A stretch of 18,080 nucleotides of DNA from CAYPXN01 sp964470915 (lineage in GTDB: Bacteria; UBA10199; JADFYH01), in contig CAYYEM010000034.1 in NCBI GenBank assembly GCA_964470915.1, positions 1 through 18,080 on the forward strand, written 5' to 3'. Position numbers and translations under genes: made by a program. Shown here piece by piece: positions 1-6,965 of this stretch (the first letter of the stretch is position 1; each line of letters starts with the position of its first letter). The notes beneath the pieces were generated by a model. That model searched no databases and was not told the DNA's origin. It worked only from the letters and a program-made list of their open reading frames with translations.

Positions 1-342
1 CTTTCTTTTTGTACAAAAATTTTTCAAAACCTTTGCCCTCAATGCGAAAGAGGGAAGGTTTTTAGTAGTGGGCTGGCAATGAATGAGAAATGCCCTGACT
101 GTGATTTTCTTTTGCAAAAAGGTTCCGGTTATTTTGTGATGTCCTGGTTTTTAAATTATATTCTCAGTGGTTTTATCGTGATGCCTGTTTTTCTCATTTT
201 AGTGGTGATGGGTTATTCTTACAGTGTGTTTATTGGCATTCCACTATTGATTTTACTTTTGATACAACCATTTATGATTCGATTTTCTAGGCTTTTATGG
301 ATTCATATGGATTATCAAGTCGAACGATCGAAGGGAAAGTAA
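1..342 (+). CDS. DUF983 family membrane protein (5' end missing)
   Basis: The frame is open from base 1 through the ATG at 79 and ends at the TAA at 340-342. The residues before that ATG belong to the protein: they give LCPQC followed by a G-K-V-F segment, and KCPDC follows after the ATG. This is the two-CxxC, zinc-ribbon-like N-terminus typical of DUF983. After it come two hydrophobic segments (about residues 45-65 and 70-92 of the visible part) and a short basic tail. DUF983 proteins are small inner-membrane proteins of about 120-140 residues with no firmly established function. About 113 residues are visible, so probably only a few are missing at the left edge. The stop overlaps the ATG of the next gene (TAATG), which suggests translational coupling. 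A start at 79 would cut off the first zinc knuckle and is unlikely. Confidence 0.8.
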   Translation, partial: LSFCTKIFQNLCPQCERGKVFSSGLAMNEKCPDCDFLLQKGSGYFVMSWFLNYILSGFIVMPVFLILVVMGYSYSVFIGIPLLILLLIQPFMIRFSRLLWIHMDYQVERSKGK

Positions 343-683
343 TGCAGAACAAGCGATTCAAAAATTTTCAAGAATTTTACCCATATTATCTTTCCCAACA
401 TCAAAATAAAATTTGTCGACTTCTGCATGCCTACGGTACTTTTTTGTCTCTTCTTTTTTTGGGAGCTGTGCTGATTGCCGGCAAATTTTGGTGGGCTTGC
501 CTTGCTCCCATCATGGGTTACGCTTTTGCCTGGATTGGGCATTTCTTTTTCGAAAAAAATAAACCTGCCACTTTTCAGTATCCTCTCTGGAGTTTGTTGG
601 GAGATTTTAAAATGATGAAAGAGATTGTGTGGGATGATGAAGAGAATCAAAATAAAGATCAGTCAAAATCCATACATCGGTAA
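342..683 (+). CDS. DUF962 / Mpo1-like membrane protein
   Basis: This 113-residue protein has the conserved DUF962 (Mpo1-like) pattern. An N-terminal FYPYYLSQHQ leads to an R-L-x-H-x-x-G segment, followed by two membrane segments. Then comes a G-H-F-x-x-E-x-N-x-P-A-T-F motif and a closing W-S-L-x-x-D-F. Yeast Mpo1 is a dioxygenase acting in fatty-acid alpha-oxidation, and the histidines of this motif set are its likely iron ligands. Whether the bacterial protein has that activity is inference. I chose the ATG at 342 because it overlaps the preceding stop and has AAGGGAAAG upstream. An in-frame ATG at 297 would lie inside the DUF983 gene. The 3' end overlaps the convergent SPL-like gene by 25 bases. 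Confidence 0.8.
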   Translation: MQNKRFKNFQEFYPYYLSQHQNKICRLLHAYGTFLSLLFLGAVLIAGKFWWACLAPIMGYAFAWIGHFFFEKNKPATFQYPLWSLLGDFKMMKEIVWDDEENQNKDQSKSIHR

Positions 684-1666
684 ACTTTTCCCTTTTCAAT
701 CCAGTTGAAGAGGTTTTCTTCCATCCATTGATGGATTTCTTCCCTCAAATCATCCGGATAATGCATAAAGCTCAAAGAGCTAGAAGTCATCTGTTTGAAA
801 ATAAGATCATTTTTAGGAAAACGTTTTTTCATGATCTTCATTTGTTTATGAGGAAAACGAAGTAATCCTAGACTAATCCAGGCGATTTGATCAGCCTGAA
901 GATGTCGAAAAATTTCTTGAACAGAGTTTTTATAATTTTCCTTCCAATTTTTGTGCACAATCATCGGATCAAAATGAAACGCAACAGGATATTTGGAGGC
1001 AGCCGCCTTTTTAGCAGCAGAAAGTCTTTCTTTAAAAGAGGCTGTTTTATATTCTTCTCTTTCAATGACTTGTTCAGGATTCATCGACCATGAAATTACT
1101 GTTTTGCCTTCATGGGAAAGATCGAGCAGAGAATCAATGCAATCTGCTTTGGTTTTAAGTTCCAAACGAACTTTATCTTGCTTTGCAAAAAAGGGAATTA
1201 AATGCTGATGAAATTCAGTGAGGGGTTCCAGAGCGAGTGAGTCTGAGATTTTTCCGGTTCCAATGATGCTTCCTGGAGGTAAATCTTTGATCTGTAGTTG
1301 AAGTCTTTCTAAAATCTCATCGAGGTTAGTATAAACAGTAATAAGAGGATTGTTGGCTAGAAAACTTTGCAAAATACAGTAAGTGCATTCCAGGTGGCAG
1401 TTTGATACCAAATTAAGGGCAAAGTAAGGCCGGCGGCTGCTTTGAGTCATCGCATGAAATTCTTTTAAAGGATCTGCTCTCAAGCGAGTGAGGAGAAGGT
1501 TTTTTTTGGCTCCGGTCATTTCAACTGGTTTTTTGAGTATTTTCCGATCTTCAATTTCCACGACTTCGATTCCAGAAAATTTTTGAAGGATTTTTTGGGT
1601 ATAAGAAAGTTCTGCTACATCTCGATCAATATAAATTTTAGCGGGCTTGAAGGGAAGGGAAGGCAT
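659..1666 (-). CDS. Spore photoproduct lyase-like radical SAM protein
   Basis: This 335-residue protein resembles the SPL (SplB) radical SAM family over its whole length. The cluster motif is Cx3Cx2C at C90, C94 and C97 (SNCHLECTYCILQ), followed by a T-V-Y-T-N-L-D-E segment like the V-Y-V-N-L-D-E of true SPL. A C-terminal half with SLxERLxAAKKAAxxxYPVAF also matches family spacing. Authentic SPL reverses the thymine-thymine spore photoproduct in DNA. Here the position that aligns with the hydrogen-donor cysteine (C141 in Bacillus subtilis) appears to be K139, in TGKISDSLALE. The second tyrosine after the cluster is isoleucine. DNA repair should therefore not be assumed, and a divergent radical SAM enzyme is more likely. 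The start lies 4 bases from the gltX stop, so the two are probably cotranscribed. Confidence 0.8.
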   Translation of the reverse strand: MPSLPFKPAKIYIDRDVAELSYTQKILQKFSGIEVVEIEDRKILKKPVEMTGAKKNLLLTRLRADPLKEFHAMTQSSRRPYFALNLVSNCHLECTYCILQSFLANNPLITVYTNLDEILERLQLQIKDLPPGSIIGTGKISDSLALEPLTEFHQHLIPFFAKQDKVRLELKTKADCIDSLLDLSHEGKTVISWSMNPEQVIEREEYKTASFKERLSAAKKAAASKYPVAFHFDPMIVHKNWKENYKNSVQEIFRHLQADQIAWISLGLLRFPHKQMKIMKKRFPKNDLIFKQMTSSSLSFMHYPDDLREEIHQWMEENLFNWIEKGKVYRCMDFD

Positions 1667-1669
1667 ATC

Positions 1670-3064
1670 TTAAGTATACTTGGAAAGACGTTCCAAGGTT
1701 TTCTCTTTACCTAAAAGTTCGAGCATATCATAAATGCCGGGGCTAATGCTTTTGCCAACGAGGGCTGCACGAGTGGCTTGGGCAAGTTCCTTTAATTTGA
1801 TTCCCAGATCTGCTAACACTTTTTCAAAAAGTGTCTTCAGACTATCGTGTTCGAAATGATCCAGAGTTTGTAAGGCTTCTTTCAGTTTTTGAAGTCTGGG
1901 CTTGCTTTCAGGTTGAGCAAGAATTTTTTGAGCGGCTTCATCGGGCGTGATTTCATTCACAAAAACAAATTCGACAAGGTTTGCCATGTCGGCCAAAGTT
2001 TTTTCTTTTTCTTGTGAGGCTTTCACGGCTTTCAAAAGTTTAGCATCATCTTTGATTTCGATTCCACGAAGTTGGAAAATTCTTTTGACTTCAGAAAGTA
2101 AATCTTCAGCTTTGGATTCGCGAATATAAATTCCATTCAGCCATAACAGTTTTTCAGGGTTGAAAACACCCGGAGATTTTCCCACCGCTTCAATATTAAA
2201 AAGTTCAATCATTTCCTTGAGAGGAATAATTTCTTTATCGCCGCTGGACCAGCCCAGCCGTGCTAAATAATTGAGTAAGGCTTCGGGCAAATAACCCATA
2301 TCGCGATAAGCAATCACTGAAGTGGCACCATGACGTTTAGAAAGACGGGCTTTATCGGCACCCAAAATCATCGGCACATGTGCGAAAATGGGAGTGGGGT
2401 AGTTAAAAGCTTGGTACAAAAGAATTTGCCGAGGGGTGTTGTTTAGGTGATCATCGCCACGAATGACATGGGTGATATTCATGGTGACGTCATCTACTAC
2501 TACCGTAAAATTGTAGGTAGGAGTTCCATCTGTTCGCCAGATAATCAAGTCGTCCATTTCAGTATTTTGGAATTCAATTTTTCCACGGATGAGATCTTCG
2601 ACGACTGTAGAACCTGTTTCGGGTGACTTAAATCGAATGCAATAAGGACGAGTGTCTTTTTCCCAATCTGCAGCTGTGAGTTTTCGACATTTTCCGCTGT
2701 ATTTTGGCTTACGCCCTTCCTTCATAGCGAGCTGGCGAGCATTTTCCAATTCTTCTGCCGTACAATAACAACGGTAGGCTTTGCCTTCGTTTAAAAGTTT
2801 GTCTTTATGCTCACGATAAATTTCCATGCGTTGGGTTTGAAAAAAAGGACCTTCTTGCCAATTTAAACCCAACCATTCCATGGCTTGCATGATCGAATCG
2901 ACATATTCTTGAGTGCTGCGTTCTCGATCAGTATCTTCCACGCGTAAAACGAATACGCCTCCTGTTTTTTGGGCGATAAGCCAGTTGTAGAGAGCAGTTC
3001 GGGCTCCTCCAATATGGAGATGGCCAGTAGGTGAGGGCGCAAATCGTAAACGGGGTTTATTCAT
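1670..3064 (-). CDS. gltX: Glutamyl-tRNA synthetase
   Basis: This class I aminoacyl-tRNA synthetase charges tRNA(Glu) with glutamate in the cytoplasm. At 464 residues it has the usual bacterial length. The HIGH motif is present as HLHIGG (residues 15-20) inside the conserved PSPTG context, and the KMSKS loop appears as RLSKRHG (about 240-246). A zinc-site signature C99-x-C101 with C126 lies in the inserted domain. The IRGDDHLNNTPRQ segment and the helical C-terminal anticodon-binding region are also recognisable. The gene lies between amrB (51 bases upstream) and the SPL-like gene (3-base gap downstream), all on minus. The sequence does not show whether it is discriminating or also charges tRNA(Gln). 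Confidence 0.97.
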   Translation of the reverse strand: MNKPRLRFAPSPTGHLHIGGARTALYNWLIAQKTGGVFVLRVEDTDRERSTQEYVDSIMQAMEWLGLNWQEGPFFQTQRMEIYREHKDKLLNEGKAYRCYCTAEELENARQLAMKEGRKPKYSGKCRKLTAADWEKDTRPYCIRFKSPETGSTVVEDLIRGKIEFQNTEMDDLIIWRTDGTPTYNFTVVVDDVTMNITHVIRGDDHLNNTPRQILLYQAFNYPTPIFAHVPMILGADKARLSKRHGATSVIAYRDMGYLPEALLNYLARLGWSSGDKEIIPLKEMIELFNIEAVGKSPGVFNPEKLLWLNGIYIRESKAEDLLSEVKRIFQLRGIEIKDDAKLLKAVKASQEKEKTLADMANLVEFVFVNEITPDEAAQKILAQPESKPRLQKLKEALQTLDHFEHDSLKTLFEKVLADLGIKLKELAQATRAALVGKSISPGIYDMLELLGKEKTLERLSKYT

Positions 3065-3115
3065 AGTTTTACTTATTTCGTCTGAAAGTGTGGATGGGTC
3101 AAGGGGGAAATTTAT

Positions 3116-3925
3116 TTAAGATATAATGAAAGAAGCATAGCCCACTACATGTTCATAATCTCCCGAAACCGGGCCGCTCGTGGTATGAGTGATGAGTTTC
3201 GCCTGTTTAGCACCCAGAAGTTTGCAGGCAATAAGAGTAATGGTACTTGGAATAATGCCACACATGCTGACTTCGTGCTCATGAACTTGTTCGTAAAGCA
3301 CTTTCGGGTCCATGTGAAGAATCGGATCGATAGCATATTGATCTTTTTCTAAAGTTCTTTCGTGAGATTCGTAATGATTCATATCGCTTGAAGCGATAAT
3401 GAGCACTTCTTCCTGTGCCTCATGAATTGTTTCAGCAAGCACTTCTCCCAAAATCAAACAATCTTCATAAGAGAGGTGAGTCAAGGTAAGAGGAACGAAT
3501 TCAAAATCTTTCTGAAGATATTGAAGAAATGGCAATTGGACTTCGAGGGAATGTTCTTCGCGATGAGCAGCTTCATCTTCTTCAGCCCAAGGACAATGTT
3601 TGACAAAAGCTTTTGCAAGTTTTGAATCAATTTTTGCCTCTCCTAAAGGTGTTTCCCAAGTGCCTTCAGTATTGATGGAGATGGCAGCACCATTTCCTGT
3701 GTGGTTCGGAGAAAGAATAAAAATTTTTCGAGGGATTTTAATTTGAGAAAAAACGTCGGCTGCGGTTTGTCCCGAATAAATATAACCTGCATGAGGAACG
3801 ATGACCGCATAAGCTTTATGCGGGGTTTTTGTATCCGGAAAAAAAGAATCGAGTTGTTTATTTAATTCGGTAGCTTTTGCAGGATAGAAAAAACCTGCAA
3901 CCGCGGCTTTTCGATGTGTCTTCAT
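3116..3925 (-). CDS. amrB: AmmeMemoRadiSam system protein B (MEMO1 family)
   Basis: This 269-residue protein is a complete MEMO-family protein. The start is RKAAVAGFFYPA. Conserved metal-ligand-like residues are H45 (VPHAGYIYSG), H75 (SPNHTG) and C222 (SMCGIIP), matching the His/His/Cys copper or iron site of human MEMO1. SSDMNHY (179-185) and the C-terminal SGDYEHVVGYAS are also typical. In bacteria the protein is often encoded near a radical SAM protein (AmrS) and an AMMECR1 protein (AmrA), but neither is seen here. The nearby radical SAM gene is of the SPL type, not AmrS. Its biochemical role is not settled. GAGGG lies about 7 bases before the ATG. It is probably the first gene of an amrB-gltX-SPL-like unit. 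Confidence 0.92.
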   Translation of the reverse strand: MKTHRKAAVAGFFYPAKATELNKQLDSFFPDTKTPHKAYAVIVPHAGYIYSGQTAADVFSQIKIPRKIFILSPNHTGNGAAISINTEGTWETPLGEAKIDSKLAKAFVKHCPWAEEDEAAHREEHSLEVQLPFLQYLQKDFEFVPLTLTHLSYEDCLILGEVLAETIHEAQEEVLIIASSDMNHYESHERTLEKDQYAIDPILHMDPKVLYEQVHEHEVSMCGIIPSTITLIACKLLGAKQAKLITHTTSGPVSGDYEHVVGYASFIIS

Positions 3926-3970
3926 AAAATTCCCTCGATTTATGTTTTTAATTCTATCATAATCTTATTC

Positions 3971-4480
3971 ATGAAACCTATTTTTATTGCCATTGCTTTC
4001 ATTTTCTTTTCTTCTTGGGCACAGGCTCAAAGCCCTGCTCAGGCAGAAACTTTTACAAAATCTTTTTATGACTGGTATGTGCAAAAAGACAAAAATAGAA
4101 ATACGGATGATGTGTTGAAATATAAAAAAGAGATTTTGGTTCCGGAACTCTATAAAGCTTTGAAGGCCGATAGTGATGCGCAAGCTAAAGTTCCTGACGA
4201 GTTGGTGGGTTTGGATTTTGATCCTTTCTTGAATGCTCAGGATTTCGCCCAAAAATATCAAGTTGGAAAAGCCCTGCTGAAGGGAAATAATTATTGGGTG
4301 GATGTTTATGGTCTCTGGAATGGAAAAAAAAAGAAGAAACCTGACTTAAAGGCAGAAGTTGCTTGTAGTGCTACTGCTTGTCAGTTTGTAAATTTTCATT
4401 ATGATCACGATGTGCCAGGAAATGAAAACTTGATGCAAATATTGCAGGCTCTGAAAAAAGAGCGTGATCAAAAGAAATAG
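3971..4480 (+). CDS. Secreted DUF3828-like protein
   Basis: A start at 3971 gives a 169-residue protein with a clean signal peptide: one lysine, a hydrophobic stretch, then A-Q-A near residue 19. The exported part contains FTKSFYDWYVQ near its start, the hallmark of DUF3828-type domains. Then come a predicted helical region (VPELYKAL) and a VDVYGLWNG strand. Two cysteines in VACSATACQF could pair after export. DUF3828 proteins are periplasmic or lipoprotein-like and have no known function. There is no lipobox cysteine, so a soluble periplasmic location is likely. An upstream in-frame ATG at 3914 would lie inside the divergent amrB gene and destroy the signal peptide, so I rejected it. Only 45 bases separate it from amrB, so the two promoters must share this gap. 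Confidence 0.72.
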   Translation: MKPIFIAIAFIFFSSWAQAQSPAQAETFTKSFYDWYVQKDKNRNTDDVLKYKKEILVPELYKALKADSDAQAKVPDELVGLDFDPFLNAQDFAQKYQVGKALLKGNNYWVDVYGLWNGKKKKKPDLKAEVACSATACQFVNFHYDHDVPGNENLMQILQALKKERDQKK

Positions 4481-4491
4481 TATTTTTTACC

Positions 4492-5853
4492 TTACCAACT
4501 CCCCGAAGCGCCTCCACCACCTGAGGAGCCTCCCCCAAATGAAGAGCCTCCGCTTGATCCGGAGCCTGATCCGCTTGAAGAGGAAGAGGCGAGCTTGGCT
4601 AACACGACTTGTTTTTCTTCGAAGAATTGGCATTTTTTATTATAACACTGATAAGTATCGATCGCTAAGCCACTACTCAAAGTAGTTGGAGATTGGATCG
4701 TTTTCCTTGTGATCTTAAGGCTACGTCGCTGGCATCGTTTGCAATGCTTGGCGCCTCCCAGCTTTACCTTGAAAGAAGTTTGCTGATGACACTGGTTGCA
4801 AGACCAGAATTCATAATCCATTCCGCCCGCATTTTCTTCTGCAATTTCTTCGGGGATCAGAAATTTGTCATCTGTACTTTCACCAATGATGTTCATTGGG
4901 TTTCCACAAGCCGGGCATTTTAATCGGTAACGATCGATCTGTCTTTGAATAGTCTTACTGACCCGACCAAAGAGTACAGCTCCTAAAAATCCACCTAGAA
5001 TAGGAGCTGAAAGACTGCCTAACACATCCCACCCTGAGCTTTCATGACTGCTTAAGAGAAAGATTGAATAAATGAATAGCAGGAAGCCTGCGAGAAAGCT
5101 GGAGGCGACGTAAACAATGCTAAATCTGGCAAAATATTTTTTCTTTCCTGCGAGAGAAGGGGTTTGCCTGACTATCACATAAATAAAAGGAGAAAATAGC
5201 AGGCTGATTCCTATCATGACAAAAAATACACGGGCGTATATTTTTTTAGAAAAGTTTTGAAAGGAAGCCATGGTTAAGTTTGACCTGGAATTAACAGTTT
5301 CGAGGATTTCTTTTTCAGGGAGAGATTCAAGAGCTTGTAAATCTAGATTGATATTCATCGACTTTGTTAAGAAATTTGCGATGGCAAAACTCATTTCATA
5401 AAGTCCTTGGCCATATTTTTTTTCTTTAAAGAATGGAATGCCTTTTTCTTCGATGATTTTTTTGGATTTGGCATCAGTGAGTATGCTCTCCAGTCCATAG
5501 CCAACTTCAATTCGCACTTTTCGATCGTTGAGTGCAAAGAGCAGGAGTACGCCGTTGTCTTGAGTTTTTTTTCCGATTTTCCAACGGTTAAAGAGCTGCT
5601 CAGCGAAGTCTTCTATGGTAAGTCCATCCAGATTCTCGACGGTGACTACCGCCATTTCGATGTCTGATTTAGCTTCAAGTTTTTCACTGATTTGATTGAT
5701 GGCTGTAAAAACTTCTGAATCGAGAACTTCGGCAGAATCCTGCACAAACACATTGGCGGTTGTTTTAGGATTGGGTACATCTTTGACGGAGAGTCCCTGC
5801 AGAGGGAAAGGGAAAAGTAAAAAGAAAAAAAGAATTATTTGCAAGAAGGCCAT
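4492..5853 (-). CDS. TPM-domain (YgcG-like) membrane protein with zinc-ribbon tail
   Basis: The 453-residue protein begins with a signal peptide (about 1-20), followed by a TPM domain (about 30-165) with FVQDSAEVLD, D-I-E-M-A-V-V-T and DNGVLLLFALNDRKVRIEVGYGLE. Three membrane segments follow (about 205-228, 243-267 and 275-297). A cysteine-rich region has CPAC, CNQC, CKRC and Cx4C pairs, enough for two zinc ribbons. The C-terminus is a Ser/Gly-rich tail ending GGGGASGSW, as in many YgcG-type proteins. TPM domains are found in thylakoid photosystem II factors and in bacterial envelope proteins, and some have been reported as phosphatases. The start overlaps the end of the upstream small secreted gene by 19 bases, suggesting coupling. 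It ends 11 bases from the convergent DUF3828-like gene. Confidence 0.85.
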   Translation of the reverse strand: MAFLQIILFFFLLFPFPLQGLSVKDVPNPKTTANVFVQDSAEVLDSEVFTAINQISEKLEAKSDIEMAVVTVENLDGLTIEDFAEQLFNRWKIGKKTQDNGVLLLFALNDRKVRIEVGYGLESILTDAKSKKIIEEKGIPFFKEKKYGQGLYEMSFAIANFLTKSMNINLDLQALESLPEKEILETVNSRSNLTMASFQNFSKKIYARVFFVMIGISLLFSPFIYVIVRQTPSLAGKKKYFARFSIVYVASSFLAGFLLFIYSIFLLSSHESSGWDVLGSLSAPILGGFLGAVLFGRVSKTIQRQIDRYRLKCPACGNPMNIIGESTDDKFLIPEEIAEENAGGMDYEFWSCNQCHQQTSFKVKLGGAKHCKRCQRRSLKITRKTIQSPTTLSSGLAIDTYQCYNKKCQFFEEKQVVLAKLASSSSSGSGSGSSGGSSFGGGSSGGGGASGSW

Positions 5854-6275
5854 GAGCCTGATCCTGAAGTTTTGATTTCTACAGCGGTCCAGTGGAAAGG
5901 GTAGTAATATCCTTTATCACTTTTCTTCAAATAAAAAGTGCCGATGTCTCCCTGATGCAGAGAGGCGCCCTGATCTCCTGTGCATTTCGATTTTGAATAA
6001 TCGTTATGAAAAAAATGTACCTCGATTGCTTTTTTCTTTTTAGTTTTTCCCTTAATGATTTTACTGGGAGTGATTTCAGTTTTATAATCGATGCGATTGA
6101 AACATTTGTTCTCGAGAGTTTTGCCAATGCATGCAACCTCTCCTGTGACTTCACCTTCTATTACTAAATCAGCATCTTCTAATAATTCTCCAGGAGAGAG
6201 GGGAGGAGTAAGGGCAAAGCTAGAGCTAGAAGCAAATAAAAACAAAAACAAAGTAATGATTTTAACTTTTTTCAT
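5835..6275 (-). CDS. Small secreted protein of unknown function, coupled to TPM gene
   Basis: Using the ATG at 6275, this is a 146-residue protein with a Sec signal peptide: KKVK, a hydrophobic run, then SSSFA. The mature part opens with LLEDADLVIEGEVTGEV, has beta-rich stretches, four or more cysteines, and a CTGDQGASLHQGDIGTFYLKK segment. The pattern 'A-D-L-V-x-x-G-x-V' followed by alternating strands recalls small OB-fold or TIMP-like exported domains, but I cannot assign a family. The longer reading from 6338 adds a non-signal N-terminus and is less likely. The last 19 bases overlap the start of the TPM gene, so the two products are probably made together. The upstream region contains one copy of the 52-base repeat. 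Confidence 0.6.
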   Translation of the reverse strand: MKKVKIITLFLFLFASSSSFALTPPLSPGELLEDADLVIEGEVTGEVACIGKTLENKCFNRIDYKTEITPSKIIKGKTKKKKAIEVHFFHNDYSKSKCTGDQGASLHQGDIGTFYLKKSDKGYYYPFHWTAVEIKTSGSGSWPSCK

Positions 6276-6307
6276 ATTGTTGTAGCCTTTTTTGAAAGCA
6301 AAAACTT

Positions 6308-6359
6308 TATCGATAGATTTGGCTCTGATTGTATTCACTGGAGGAACACCGATCAGTTA
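6308..6359 (+). repeat. 52-base intergenic repeat, copy A
   Basis: This segment runs from TATCGATA to CAGTTA and aligns without gaps to 16679-16730 at about 41 of 52 positions. It lies in the gap between the divergent small secreted gene and the HdeD-family gene. Neither copy is protein-coding in any frame I could support. It could be a small dispersed repeat or the remnant end of a mobile element. Confidence 0.6.
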
Positions 6360-6410
6360 ACCAAGTTGGGTTTTACACTAACGCATTTTTTTAAAAAAAG
6401 GGAGCATTTT

Positions 6411-6965
6411 ATGGAAAAGATTCATTTGGATAAATATTGGTGGGTGATTGCACTTCGTGGAGTGATTGCAATGGTCTTTGGATTTTTGGCATTGGCTTGG
6501 CCTGGACTTACGATGGAAGTGCTGGTGTTGTGGTTTGGAATTTATGTTTTTCTGGATGGAATCTTCAGTATTGTTTCCTCTTATCGTGCAGCGGTGCATC
6601 ATGAAAAATGGTGGTTGATGTTACTCGATGGAGTTTGCGGAGTATTTGTGGGGATTTATGCTTTTGTGTCACCTGCCTCCATGCTTCTCCTTTTAACTAT
6701 CTTGATCGGTGCTTGGGCTTTAGTCACAGGCATTTTTGAAATTGCCGCAGCCTTTACAGGTCCTTGGGGAAAAATTGGAAAATACACTTTGGGTTTAGGA
6801 GGAATTTTTTCAATCCTCGTAGGTATTTTAATGTTCTGGAATCCAATAGGCGCTGCTTTATCGATCACAATTCTCATCGGAGCTTACGCTACCGCTTTTG
6901 GAATTTTGCTCATTATCATGGGGTTCAAAATCAAGAATATGCATGGGGAAGTAGCTATTTTATGA
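6411..6965 (+). CDS. HdeD family membrane protein
   Basis: This 184-residue protein has six hydrophobic segments arranged as three similar hairpins, each ending in a short G-I-x-x-F/I or G-A-x-A/x-x-x-G motif, as in the DUF308/HdeD fold. The first conserved stretch is WWVIALRGVIAMVFGFLALAWPG. Escherichia coli HdeD is an inner-membrane protein linked to acid resistance at high cell density. In most bacteria the function is untested, so acid resistance here is only an inference. I chose the ATG at 6411 because AGGGAG lies 6-11 bases upstream. An in-frame ATG at 6366 would add a charged, unconserved leader. The 3' end overlaps the convergent prfC by 6 bases, leaving no room for a terminator between them. 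Confidence 0.85.
   Translation: MEKIHLDKYWWVIALRGVIAMVFGFLALAWPGLTMEVLVLWFGIYVFLDGIFSIVSSYRAAVHHEKWWLMLLDGVCGVFVGIYAFVSPASMLLLLTILIGAWALVTGIFEIAAAFTGPWGKIGKYTLGLGGIFSILVGILMFWNPIGAALSITILIGAYATAFGILLIIMGFKIKNMHGEVAIL

Noticed and set aside
4464..4685. Short plus-strand open frame over the TPM gene 3' end
   Set aside because: It is a shadow of the minus-strand TPM gene, basic and without family features.
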